Below, in pieces: positions 8,126 through 15,626 of a stretch of DNA of 49,393 bases. Under the pieces are notes generated by a model. The model searched no databases and was not told the origin of the DNA. It saw only the letters and a list, made by a program, of their open reading frames with translations. This stretch comes from CAZJGG01 sp964545475 (GTDB lineage: Bacteria > Bacillota > Clostridia > Lachnospirales > JAISER01): the NCBI GenBank assembly GCA_964545475.1, contig CAZJGG010000017.1:1-49393 (forward strand), read 5' to 3'. How positions within the stretch are numbered: the first letter of the stretch is position 1; each line of letters starts with the position of its first letter. The position numbers and the translations under genes were made by a program.

Positions 8126-8196
8126 AGGTGAATCATCCTTTCTCTCTTTTGACACATGGATTTCATTTGTTTGCCTTTACTGTTAACTCCAAACCC

Positions 8197-9129
8197 TTAA
8201 ATCTGTGGAGTTAAGTCAACTCTAACGGCTTCTTTAAATCTCAAAAAAGGGTAAGGGTTTATAGGAAAATTTTTACCATGTTTAGAGGAGTCAACCGTCA
8301 TTCTTATATGCAAAAATACAAAGTTCTTGCTTTCCCTATCGTTTCCGGAACAACCCATTTGCCCAATAATTTGCCCGGCGTTAACATGCGCTCCTTTTAC
8401 TATGTTTTCTGCAAACTTATCAAGCCTTGAATATGTAAAAGTAATGCCTTTTTCGGTGCTAATCCGTACAGTGTAACCTATTAAATCGTCAAAATAAGCA
8501 TCTTTAACAATACCACTGCTAATACTTGTTATTGGTATGCGCCCGGGGATATTTTCCCTGTCCACAATATCCGTTCCCTCGCTTACTTTCGCTTTATCGT
8601 TTCGTGTGGTTTTACCCCAAGTATCGCCAAACATAAAGCTTGGGCTTGCATCAAGGTCGTATCCTCGTGGTATTGGGAAATAAACAAAATCCGTTAAAAT
8701 ATCATTTAACATTTTGTTGTACCCATTAAATTCGTTTTTATTAAACTCTTTTTTCAGTGTGTCATAGTTTTTTATAAGTATTTGTTCAATTTCAGCCGCT
8801 GTTGGGGAAACTGCTTTAGTTGGGAAGAAGTTGTTATACATACAGTAAAGTGTTAGCGTTTCCGTAAAATCCACTGAATATTTATCGGAAATAAGCTTAA
8901 TATCGGTCATAGCCATGTTGGGTACTTGAAAAGCAGATACATCTTTTGAAGATATGCTTACATGCCGTTTTTTTATAAATAAATTGTCCCTTATTAAAAC
9001 TATTAAAACTATTAAAATTACTAAAGCCGCAGCGTTTATAAACAAAAATTCCGCTTGTTTTATTTTTTTTGAGCCTATAAATGGTTTTTTTGAATATCTT
9101 CTTCTCGTGCGGCGAGAGCGGGAACGCAT
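8197..9129 (-). CDS. Membrane-anchored M23/LytM-fold protein, probably inactive
   Basis: The 310-residue protein has a basic start, one transmembrane segment (about 29-46), a helical linker and a C-terminal M23 (LytM) beta domain (about 165-300). The zinc/catalytic positions are eroded. The HxGxD motif reads SEGTD (Ser183 instead of His, Asp187 kept), the HxH motif reads FLH (Phe272, His274), and the Y-x-H-L strand reads YSRL. From family knowledge this predicts no peptidase activity, as in SpoIIQ-like structural partners or regulatory LytM proteins. The start ATG follows GGAGGGG. It lies upstream of the nearby GNAT gene on the same strand. A sporulation role is possible but not shown. Confidence 0.75.
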   Translation of the reverse strand: MRSRSRRTRRRYSKKPFIGSKKIKQAEFLFINAAALVILIVLIVLIRDNLFIKKRHVSISSKDVSAFQVPNMAMTDIKLISDKYSVDFTETLTLYCMYNNFFPTKAVSPTAAEIEQILIKNYDTLKKEFNKNEFNGYNKMLNDILTDFVYFPIPRGYDLDASPSFMFGDTWGKTTRNDKAKVSEGTDIVDRENIPGRIPITSISSGIVKDAYFDDLIGYTVRISTEKGITFTYSRLDKFAENIVKGAHVNAGQIIGQMGCSGNDRESKNFVFLHIRMTVDSSKHGKNFPINPYPFLRFKEAVRVDLTPQI

Positions 9130-9241
9130 AGAAAACCCCTCCAGAATAATATCGGTTACATTTTATTCATGGAGAGGCAAAAATATTCAATAAAGTTAAT
9201 AAATCAATTAAATCTCGGCGCAGTTTATTGCGTTAAGGCTC

Positions 9242-9655
9242 TTAGCACAAATAGTCTGTTATCTCTTTAGGAAGCTCATTACTTTTATAGTTTATGCCGA
9301 CAATAAAATCGACAGAATTTTCTTCGGAGAGCTTTTCAAGCCTTTTAACAAGGGAAACTAAATCCTCGTTATTAATGCTTTCAACGATTTTTGTAAGACC
9401 GTCTATATAAATTTCCTTAATGTCTGAATCTTGAGACAAAATGCCGCACAGGAAACCAATAAATTCCCCATAGTTTGATAACGTGAAACCTTGTGCTTCA
9501 ACAAAGCGTACATCATGCTGCAAGTCGTAAATATGCCGTCTGTCTTTTTCAATATAAACTAAATGACCGTCTGTTGTTTTTGCTGCGCTGTTAGCCATTT
9601 CTATAATCTGTTTGGTTTTACCTTGACCCTTTTCTCCTGCTATAAAACGAATCAT
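9242..9655 (-). CDS. Small P-loop NTPase-like protein
   Basis: This 137-residue cytosolic protein has a Walker A motif, AGEKGQGKT (about 6-14), and a Walker B-like strand, EIYIDGL (about 80-86). No DNA-binding or membrane segment follows. Similar short proteins occur in Clostridia, often annotated vaguely as ATP-binding or twitching-motility-like; no function is established. The start ATG has AGGAGG upstream, and the gene precedes the M23-like gene on the same strand with a 112-base gap, so a shared transcript is possible. Confidence 0.65.
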   Translation of the reverse strand: MIRFIAGEKGQGKTKQIIEMANSAAKTTDGHLVYIEKDRRHIYDLQHDVRFVEAQGFTLSNYGEFIGFLCGILSQDSDIKEIYIDGLTKIVESINNEDLVSLVKRLEKLSEENSVDFIVGINYKSNELPKEITDYLC

Positions 9656-9659
9656 GTTA

Positions 9660-10054
9660 ATCTCCTCCTAAATAGAAATTATACCATCTTAAGTATATGT
9701 TCTTTATTGATAAGCTAAACCCTTTTAATAAATAAGTATTTATTAATTTTTATAAATATTTGCCAAAATAAATTAAAATAATTATAACATGTGTTTAAAT
9801 TAAATGTCTGTTTTACTTTTTTATATTACATAATTTATTATAACCTAAAAAAGCGATAATTTCAAGTTAAATTTGTACTATTAATTTTATAGTTTCAAAT
9901 AGTTTTATTGACAAACAGCACACAAACGACATATAATAAAACTGATGATTTTTAAAAAAAGTACTACAAAAGAAACCCTGTTTTAGGCTTTTTTAGCCTT
10001 TTGACTTTTAGTAATAACCCATTAATTAGAAATATCTTCTTACAGCATTTTATA
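9660..10054. other. AT-rich intergenic stretch
   Basis: Very AT-rich, with no open frame of note. It separates the minus-strand P-loop gene from the plus-strand island. A short weak hairpin (GGCT/AGCC near 9992..10005) is visible; nothing else was recognised. Confidence 0.5.
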
Positions 10055-10133
10055 AGAGCCTGTTTAAAGATCGCTTTTAGTGGATTTTTGCGCAAATTTT
10101 TTAATTACAAGAAAGAGGTGAACGTTCATACTA
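10055..10133 (+). mobile_element. Left half of a MITE-like element (truncated)
   Basis: It starts AGAGCCTGTTTAAAG and matches the left half of the complete element at 13095..13260 over about 78 bases, including the shared GAACGTTCATACT. After that the match is lost and the structured RNA at 10134..10380 begins; no right terminal repeat follows. The RNA element may have inserted into the MITE, or a deletion may have fused them. Confidence 0.65.
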
Positions 10134-10380
10134 GGGCGTTTATCAGCTCTTGAAAAGGGGCTCAACCCAACGCCTATCTCTGGTATTATTTAGGTAGAGC
10201 AATTTCACAAATTGCTATGTCGCCCAGCTTGCTGAATGCTATCACAAAGACGACATAATGAATACGGAAACAAAAGTTGTTACGGCTTGATATTGATAAA
10301 CCCAGAAATTTAGCAAAAAGCGTAACAGTTGAATAGTGGCAACCTTTAAAACCCCATTTTACCAGTTTTTTGAGGTCGCC
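10134..10380 (+). ncRNA. HEARO-like structured RNA (IscB omega-RNA-like), orphan
   Basis: Several stems are visible: GGGCG (10134) with CGCCT (10171), enclosing AGCTCTT/AAGGGGCT; AGCAATTT/AAATTGCT (10198..10216); GTTACG-G-CTT/AAG-CGTAAC (10279..10326); and GGC-A-ACCT/AGGT-C-GCC (10338..10380). Unpaired stretches GCTCAACCC, CGCCCAGC..GCTGAA and TACGGAAACA resemble, from memory, the conserved blocks of the HEARO RNA family, the omega RNA of IscB nucleases. No IscB/HNH reading frame follows; hisH starts 75 bases later. It could instead be another structured RNA or a cis-regulator of hisH-hisF. The stems are directly visible; the family match is recalled, not computed. Confidence 0.5.
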
Positions 10381-10454
10381 TAGTATTGGTAGGTGTTACT
10401 ATTAAAAATTATATCGTATTATTTTTTAAGGTACCAAAAACATGGAGGAAACAA

Positions 10455-11072
10455 ATGATTAAAATTATAGACTATAAAGCGGGTAACGCCCCCAGCGTAT
10501 TGTCTGCGGTAAACCAACTTGGTTTTAACGCACAGCTTGTTAGTACAGCTGAAGACTTAAAAGGTGCAACTCACATAATTTTGCCCGGCGTAGGTTCTGC
10601 AGGAGCAACGATGAAATCTTTAAAAGAACTAAATATAATTAACGCCCTTGAAAAAGCGGTGCTTAAAGATAAAGTTAAGTTCTTAGGAGTTTGCGTAGGT
10701 CTGCAAATACTTTTTACTCACAGCGAAGAAGAAAACGCCGACTGCTTAAACTGGCTTTCCGGCAAAGTTTATAAGTTTGATACAAAAGATGTGAAAGTTC
10801 CTCAAATGGGATGGAACAAAGTATGTTTTGTTAAAGACACGGATTTTTTAAAAAAAGGCGGTGAGGATTTCTTTTATTACGTAAACTCCTATTACGTAAA
10901 GCCCGACGACGAAAGCATTATATGGGGTAAAACCAATTATGGCGAGGATTTTACAGCGGCAATAAATAAAGATAATATTTACGGAACACAGTTTCATATA
11001 GAGAAAAGCGGGAATGCCGGATTAGAGCTTCTTGAGCTGTTTTTACGGCAACCAGCTAAAGTAGGGAGATAG
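10455..11072 (+). CDS. hisH: HisH-like glutamine amidotransferase subunit
   Basis: In imidazole glycerol phosphate synthase, HisH releases ammonia from glutamine and passes it to HisF. The start is ATG 10455 (GGAGGA upstream), giving 205 residues. The class I amidotransferase triad is intact: Cys80 in GVCVGLQ, His181 and Glu183 in TQFHIEKSG. The N-terminal DYKAGN and oxyanion PGVGSAG segments deviate mildly from the usual DYGxGN and PGVGxFG. It lies two bases before hisF and without any other his gene, so the pair may serve histidine synthesis or another amidation reaction, as HisH/HisF homologues do in some sugar pathways. Confidence 0.85.
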   Translation: MIKIIDYKAGNAPSVLSAVNQLGFNAQLVSTAEDLKGATHIILPGVGSAGATMKSLKELNIINALEKAVLKDKVKFLGVCVGLQILFTHSEEENADCLNWLSGKVYKFDTKDVKVPQMGWNKVCFVKDTDFLKKGGEDFFYYVNSYYVKPDDESIIWGKTNYGEDFTAAINKDNIYGTQFHIEKSGNAGLELLELFLRQPAKVGR

Positions 11073-11074
11073 GT

Positions 11075-11866
11075 ATGCTGACAAAAAGATTAATCGCCTG
11101 TTTCGACATTGTTAACGGAATGGTGACAAAAGCTCAAAAATTTCAGGATAATATAGAGGTTGCCTCTGCTGAGGAACTTGCAGAAAAGGTATATTCTGAA
11201 CAAATTGATGAGCTGATATTTTACGACATTAAGGCGAGTGCTGAAAAACGTAAAATTGATATTGAAACTGTAAAAAAAGTTGCTTCCCGGGTTTTCATCC
11301 CCTTTACCGTTGGCGGTGGTGTTAAAACCATTGAAGATATGTATGAGGTTTTAAAAGCAGGGGCAGAAAAAATAAGTGTAGACTCTATGGCGGTTAGAAA
11401 CCCCAAAATTATAACAGAAGGCGCAAAAGCTTTCGGCTCTCAATGTATCGTATTGTCTACACAGGTTATGAAAGTTGAAAAAAGCCCCAAAATCCCTAGT
11501 GGTTATGAGGTTTATATCGACGGGGCAAGGCTTGCAACAGGCAAAGATGCCATTGAGTGGATAAAACAAGGGCAAGAACTTGGCGCAGGGGAAATTTGTG
11601 TAAACTCCATAGATAACGACGGCACATGCGCCGGGTATGACCTTGACATTACAGGGCTTGCCGCTAAAGCTGTTACAGTGCCTGTTATTGCTTCCGGCGG
11701 TGCAGGAACTCCTGAACATTTAAAAGACCTTTTTACAAAAACCTCAGCGCAAGCAGCAATTATTTCAAGTATGCTTTATTCCCCAAGGCTCGAAAGAAAT
11801 TATAAAGTCAGCGAGCTTAAAAAATATTTATTGGAACATAATGTACACGTTAGACCAATGAGGTAG
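11075..11866 (+). CDS. hisF: HisF-like cyclase subunit with altered catalytic residues
   Basis: HisF is the (beta-alpha)8 cyclase half of imidazole glycerol phosphate synthase. The 263-residue protein keeps catalytic Asp11 (CFDIVNG), Lys19, the FTVGGGV and IASGGAG phosphate-binding loops and SIDNDGT (second Asp on the right strand). The strand normally ending AID130AK reads LSTQVMK, so the essential Asp130 is Gln130. The KxSxN103 position reads SVDS, so Asn103 is Asp. These are key residues in characterised HisF enzymes, hence normal cyclase activity is doubtful and a different substrate is possible (inference). It forms a two-gene operon with hisH and ends at the hairpin 11912..11957. Confidence 0.85.
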   Translation: MLTKRLIACFDIVNGMVTKAQKFQDNIEVASAEELAEKVYSEQIDELIFYDIKASAEKRKIDIETVKKVASRVFIPFTVGGGVKTIEDMYEVLKAGAEKISVDSMAVRNPKIITEGAKAFGSQCIVLSTQVMKVEKSPKIPSGYEVYIDGARLATGKDAIEWIKQGQELGAGEICVNSIDNDGTCAGYDLDITGLAAKAVTVPVIASGGAGTPEHLKDLFTKTSAQAAIISSMLYSPRLERNYKVSELKKYLLEHNVHVRPMR

Positions 11867-11911
11867 TTTTATGGTTTAAAAGCACACCTCTATGTGCGCC
11901 TTAATTTAAAT

Positions 11912-11957
11912 AAAATACCGAACCCCCTTGCCGGTAGGAAAGAGGGTTCGGTATTTT
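11912..11957. terminator. Bidirectional terminator between hisF and the NTF2-like operon
   Basis: A perfect 14-bp stem, AAAATACCGAACCC with GGGTTCGGTATTTT, has A- and T-runs on both sides. It separates convergent hisF (plus) from the last gene of the HisD/TRAP/NTF2-like operon (minus). A smaller GCACA/TGTGC hairpin lies at about 11882..11896. Confidence 0.95.
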
Positions 11958-11979
11958 ATTTAATATTTTCTTTTAAGTC

Positions 11980-12486
11980 TCAACCGCCGCAAACTTCACG
12001 AATCCAAGGTTCGCTGTCGGAGTTTACTTCAAAGTCAATTTTCCAATTTCCGTTAATACGTTTTAAGTGAAGCAAAGTTAAGTTAAGGCACTTGTCCTCT
12101 AGGCTTTTGCCTGTGGCAGGACCAAATTTGCTAAATCCAAGATTTTCCCCTTTATATCGCAAGCGGCGGAAAATTTTATAATAGTCGTCACTAACTTTAT
12201 AAACAATAATGTTTTCAATGTCTGCTTTTAAATTCGGGAAAGCAGCGGTAAAATCTATAACTTGGCGAACATATTCATCAGAGGAATTGAACTGTATGCG
12301 GTTTTGTTTATAGTACTCAACATCCTCTGTGTAAAAGTCGTAAATCATACCAAACATTTTATAATCGTAAATAAGCCCTGTAAGCGCCCGTATAAAAACA
12401 CGGGCATCTTCTTTGCCTTTAATTTCTAAGTTGTAAACTATGTTTGTAAGCTCGTCAACCTTATCCATAAATATATCTGATAACAT
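11980..12486 (-). CDS. NTF2/SnoaL-like protein, paralogue 1 (operon-distal)
   Basis: This 168-residue soluble protein has no signal peptide. Its layout matches the three genes upstream: an N-terminal helix, LIYDYKMFGMIYDFYTEDV (38-56), a variable middle, FSKFGPATGKSL (118-129) and a closing INGNWKIDFE strand (144-153). Helix-plus-curved-sheet order and a terminal GxW strand fit the NTF2/SnoaL fold, a small cone-shaped fold used by isomerases, cyclases, dehydratases and binding proteins. No catalytic residue can be assigned. The start has AGGAGGC upstream and follows paralogue 2 by 15 bases. It ends the operon that begins with the HisD-like gene. Confidence 0.75.
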   Translation of the reverse strand: MLSDIFMDKVDELTNIVYNLEIKGKEDARVFIRALTGLIYDYKMFGMIYDFYTEDVEYYKQNRIQFNSSDEYVRQVIDFTAAFPNLKADIENIIVYKVSDDYYKIFRRLRYKGENLGFSKFGPATGKSLEDKCLNLTLLHLKRINGNWKIDFEVNSDSEPWIREVCGG

Positions 12487-12501
12487 TTGTAAGCCTCCTT
12501 T

Positions 12502-13062
12502 CTATTCTTCTGTGGCTGTTGGTTCTTCAATAATAATGTCCGGCGTAAGCGTTTCGGTAATAGCGTCGGAGCTTTCAATTACCCATTCATCAATTATACG
12601 CCAGCGCCCCTCAACTTTTTCTACACGGCATTCGCAAATGGAAACGCAAACTTTGCCTTCTCTCATAAGAGTTTTGCCAGTGGGAGGGCCAAATTTGCTG
12701 TAACCTTTGTTCGTAGCGTTAAAACGGGTTGTTTGACCGAAGCTGTATCCGTTTTCTTCGTCTCCCTCTACAAAAATATCTACAAATTCGCAAATTCTGT
12801 CGGGAAAAGAATGCATAAAACCTAAAGTTCCGGCAACAACGCAGTCTGCGCCAACGCTTACGCTTCCTCCGCCGCCGTAACAAGTTGTTGCATCGCAATA
12901 AAACTTATGTATCGCACCGGGGCATTTATATTGCCAAATCCAACGGGTGTAATTTTCAAAAAGCTCCGCAAGCTCCTCGGAAAGCTCCAAACGGCATTGA
13001 TTGACAAATTCCTCAATTTTGCGCCGTGCTTCAACTTGATCTGTTATTGTCATTTCAATCAT
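12502..13062 (-). CDS. NTF2/SnoaL-like protein, paralogue 2
   Basis: The 186-residue protein is homologous to its neighbours: WIWQYKCPGAIHKFYCDATT (41-60), YSKFGPPTGKTL (121-132) and EGRWRIIDEW (151-160). It differs by a Cys/Gly-rich middle (CYGGGGSVSVGADC, 61-74), giving two to three extra Cys, and an acidic C-terminal tail of about 20 residues. AAAGGAAG precedes the ATG. Upstream in the operon lies the hairpin element 13095..13260, which could reduce transcription into paralogues 2 and 1. The function is unknown; the fold assignment rests on shared secondary-structure pattern and motifs. Confidence 0.72.
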   Translation of the reverse strand: MIEMTITDQVEARRKIEEFVNQCRLELSEELAELFENYTRWIWQYKCPGAIHKFYCDATTCYGGGGSVSVGADCVVAGTLGFMHSFPDRICEFVDIFVEGDEENGYSFGQTTRFNATNKGYSKFGPPTGKTLMREGKVCVSICECRVEKVEGRWRIIDEWVIESSDAITETLTPDIIIEEPTATEE

Positions 13063-13094
13063 ATTATAAACTTCCTTTCACTAGAGGTTGTCTA

Positions 13095-13260
13095 AGAGCC
13101 TGTTCAAAGTCTCGCTTTTAGAGGATTTTCGAGCAAATTTTTTGAAATGCAAGGAAGTGGCGAACGTTCATACTTGAAGAAGTATGGGCGTTTGCCGCTG
13201 ACACAGCAATTCAGAAAATTTGACGAAAAGACACTAAAATGGAGACTTTGAACAGACTCT
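13095..13260. mobile_element. MITE-like 166-bp inverted-repeat element inside the operon
   Basis: The ends are imperfect terminal inverted repeats. AGAGCCTGTTCAAAGTCTCG opens it and the reverse complement of the right end reads AGAGTCTGTTCAAAGTCTCC, matching at 24 of the first 27 positions. The similarity continues inward (TTTTAG..ATTTTCG..CAAATTTT), so the whole element can fold into one long hairpin. It contains no gene. A half copy lies at 10055..10133, and a differently sequenced element of the same size at 19721..19888. No transposase in the window matches. Confidence 0.8.
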
Positions 13261-13264
13261 AAAA

Positions 13265-13795
13265 TCAGTTATTACCCAAAACACGTTGGTAAGCTACATT
13301 GCTTCTCATGCTTGCTTCTTTGGCTACACGCCATTTACCTCCGACAAATTCAATCCAACATTGGCACATTTCAAGGTCTTCATAAGGCAAATATTCCAAG
13401 TCTCCCCCTGCGCCGTTTGGACCAATGCCATCTCTTGCAGAAGCCTCTGCCCAAACAACTTGCCCAAAGCGAAAGCCGTCTTTTGGGTTACCTGTGCAGT
13501 GAATTTCCTCAAAAATAAGAGTCATATCCGGGGTTCTTGCAAGGGCACGGAGAGTATCAAGCACAACATGGTCAGAACCCTCTAAATTGTCGCCACCGTC
13601 TCGAAGCTCCATTAAATCGTCATAATAAAAGTCGTAAACTCTGCCCACTTGTTTGTGTTTCCAAATAAGCATTGTGTATGCTTCAAATAAATCCGCAATA
13701 TCCTGGGGAGTTTCGTATTTGCAGTTTGTAATAACGTCTTCATAACGTTTTCTTTCCGCTAATATTTCATCCGTATTCATTTCTGTTATTTTCAT
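13265..13795 (-). CDS. NTF2/SnoaL-like protein, paralogue 3
   Basis: The 176-residue protein starts at ATG 13795, which overlaps the TGA of paralogue 4 by four bases (ATGA) and has GGAGGTG upstream; the longer start at 13819 lies inside the previous gene. It shares LIWKHKQVGRVYDFYYDDL (43-61), the TLRALARTPDM stretch and a GGKWRVAKE closing strand (152-160). The FGPATGK motif is most altered here: GIGPNGAGGDL (123-133). It is the most divergent of the four, so the copies may have different partners or substrates. Its stop lies four bases from the MITE-like element. Confidence 0.75.
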   Translation of the reverse strand: MKITEMNTDEILAERKRYEDVITNCKYETPQDIADLFEAYTMLIWKHKQVGRVYDFYYDDLMELRDGGDNLEGSDHVVLDTLRALARTPDMTLIFEEIHCTGNPKDGFRFGQVVWAEASARDGIGPNGAGGDLEYLPYEDLEMCQCWIEFVGGKWRVAKEASMRSNVAYQRVLGNN

Positions 13796-14322
13796 ACCCC
13801 AGCACCTCCGTCCGTACATTTCGCTTTTATTTCGTCTATGCTGTACATAGCAAATTCTTTAACAATTTGCCATCTGCCGTTAATTAATTCAACAGTTGCC
13901 ATACTCATTGCAATGCTGGCATCCGGGTCTAACTTTTTATTTGTAGCAGGTCCATATATGCTGTATGTTTTGTTTGTGCCGCTCATTGCGTAATAACGCC
14001 AAAGCTTGTAGCCGTCACCTTTTTTAACAGCAAATATGTCACGCATTTCAATTTGCATATCCGGAAAAGCGGAAGTAAGCTTTAATGTGTCTTTCATCAT
14101 TTCGTGAGGACCTTTAAGTAAAACTCCGTTTTCCCGATAAATCTTTACATCGTCATTGTAAATGTCGTATATGCTCCCAAGCCATTTATAATTAAATATA
14201 AGCTCTGTGTAAAGGCGGAAATATTCCGCAAGGCTTTGTTCGTCTGTAATCTCTAAAGCCTTTATTGCTTGCTCTGTCGCCATCATGCTGTCGTAAATTT
14301 CGTCTGCTCTGTATTTAGCCAT
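13792..14322 (-). CDS. NTF2/SnoaL-like protein, paralogue 4 (first of the four)
   Basis: The 176-residue soluble protein shows the shared pattern clearly: LIFNYKWLGSIYDIYNDDV (41-59), TLKLTSAFPDM (79-89), YSIYGPATNKKL (120-131) and INGRWQIVKE (147-156). GAGGAGG precedes the start, which lies 12 bases after the dctM stop, so it belongs to the same operon. NTF2-like proteins beside TRAP transporters could be periplasm-independent cytosolic enzymes acting on the imported compound, but no known catalytic residue set is visible. Fold call by motif pattern; function unassigned. Confidence 0.75.
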   Translation of the reverse strand: MAKYRADEIYDSMMATEQAIKALEITDEQSLAEYFRLYTELIFNYKWLGSIYDIYNDDVKIYRENGVLLKGPHEMMKDTLKLTSAFPDMQIEMRDIFAVKKGDGYKLWRYYAMSGTNKTYSIYGPATNKKLDPDASIAMSMATVELINGRWQIVKEFAMYSIDEIKAKCTDGGAGV

Positions 14323-14334
14323 AAAATCCTCCTC

Positions 14335-15624
14335 TTAAACCCTATATCCCAAAAGCTTTGGTAAAAACAACGTAAGCTCGGGGCAATAAGTTATTACTAA
14401 AAGTGCGCCTACCATTATGGCAATCCACGGCCATATCGTCTTTGTTAAAGTATCCAGCTTGACTTTTCCTATCATACTTGCCATGAAAAGGTTAGCACCC
14501 AAAGGAGGCGTAACAAATCCTATTGCAAGGTTTACAATTGTGATAATACCGAAATGAACCGGGCTTATGCCAACCATTGTAACTATAGGAAGCAAAATTG
14601 GTGTCATTAATATAATTGAAGCGTTGGTTTCCATAAATGTACCCATAAAAAGGTATAAAACGTTAATAAACAAAAGAAGAATGATTTTGTTTGATGTTAT
14701 GGAAAGAACGGTGTTAGCAACCATTGTAGGCACGTTTGCAAGGGAAAGTATGCTTCCGAAGCCGCTTGACATGCTTATAATAAACATAACAGGCGCAGAT
14801 ACCACAAGGGAATGAACAGCTAGGTAAGGAAGCACTGAAAGCTTTTGCTCCTTATAAATAAAGCAAGAAACTATAACGCCTACAACACAGCCTAAAGCCG
14901 CAGATTCTGTAGGAGTTACAAAACCAGAGTAAATACCGCCTAAAATTATAACAGGCACTAAAAGCGCAGGAATTGCGTCTATAAGAATTGCAGTTATTTC
15001 TTTAGCAGTATAAATCTTTTTCTCCGCAGGTTTGTAGCCTCGTTTTTTGGAAGATATGTAACAGTAAACGCAAAGAGCGATACCAACAACAACTCCGGCT
15101 GGTATGCCTGCTGTAAACATAGAGGTTATGGAAACCCCTGCCGTAACGGCATAAACAACCATACAAATACTTGGAGGAATCATTGTGCCTATTGTACCAG
15201 ATGTCGCAACCATTGATGTTGCGTAAGCTCTGTCGTAGCCTGCATTTACCATTTCCGGAATCATAAGCATACCGATTGCCGCAACGGTTGCTGAACCTGT
15301 GCCGGAAATTGCGGCAAAAATCATACAAGCAATAATTGCAACAATGCCTATACCCCCGGTTACGTTACCGAAAGTTATTTTTGCAACGTTAACTAAACGG
15401 CGGGAAATGCCACCTCTTGCCATAATGTCTCCGGCAAATGTAAATAAAGGGCAGGCAACAAGAAGATAAGAGTTAAACCCATTTGTTGCAACTTTTGTAA
15501 AGCTTGCTAAAGAAATTGTGCCGTAAAGCTCCGAAGAGGCAAGGGAAGCTGCCCCAAGCCCAATAGCTATAGGCGCTCCTAAAAGGATTAAAATAACAAA
15601 TGTTATAAATAGCAGTGCCAGCAT
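14335..15624 (-). CDS. dctM: TRAP transporter large permease (DctM)
   Basis: DctM is the 12-helix ion-driven translocating subunit of TRAP transporters for organic acids and related solutes. The 429-residue length is typical. Family segments seen include GAPIAIGLGAASL near the N-terminus, the GDIMARGGISRRLV region, FAAISGTGSATVAAIG, MIPPSICMVVYA and the C-terminal GFVTPPLGANLFMAS motif. GGAGGGG precedes the ATG, and the gene directly abuts dctQ. It probably moves the substrate captured by the DctP at 16355..17413. Confidence 0.95.
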   Translation of the reverse strand: MLALLFITFVILILLGAPIAIGLGAASLASSELYGTISLASFTKVATNGFNSYLLVACPLFTFAGDIMARGGISRRLVNVAKITFGNVTGGIGIVAIIACMIFAAISGTGSATVAAIGMLMIPEMVNAGYDRAYATSMVATSGTIGTMIPPSICMVVYAVTAGVSITSMFTAGIPAGVVVGIALCVYCYISSKKRGYKPAEKKIYTAKEITAILIDAIPALLVPVIILGGIYSGFVTPTESAALGCVVGVIVSCFIYKEQKLSVLPYLAVHSLVVSAPVMFIISMSSGFGSILSLANVPTMVANTVLSITSNKIILLLFINVLYLFMGTFMETNASIILMTPILLPIVTMVGISPVHFGIITIVNLAIGFVTPPLGANLFMASMIGKVKLDTLTKTIWPWIAIMVGALLVITYCPELTLFLPKLLGYRV

Positions 15625-15626
15625 TT

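Noticed and set aside
10134..10454. T-box or known metabolite riboswitch before hisH
   Set aside because: No T-box GGGTGG-type motif and no recognised ligand-riboswitch core; the HEARO-like reading explains more of the conserved blocks.
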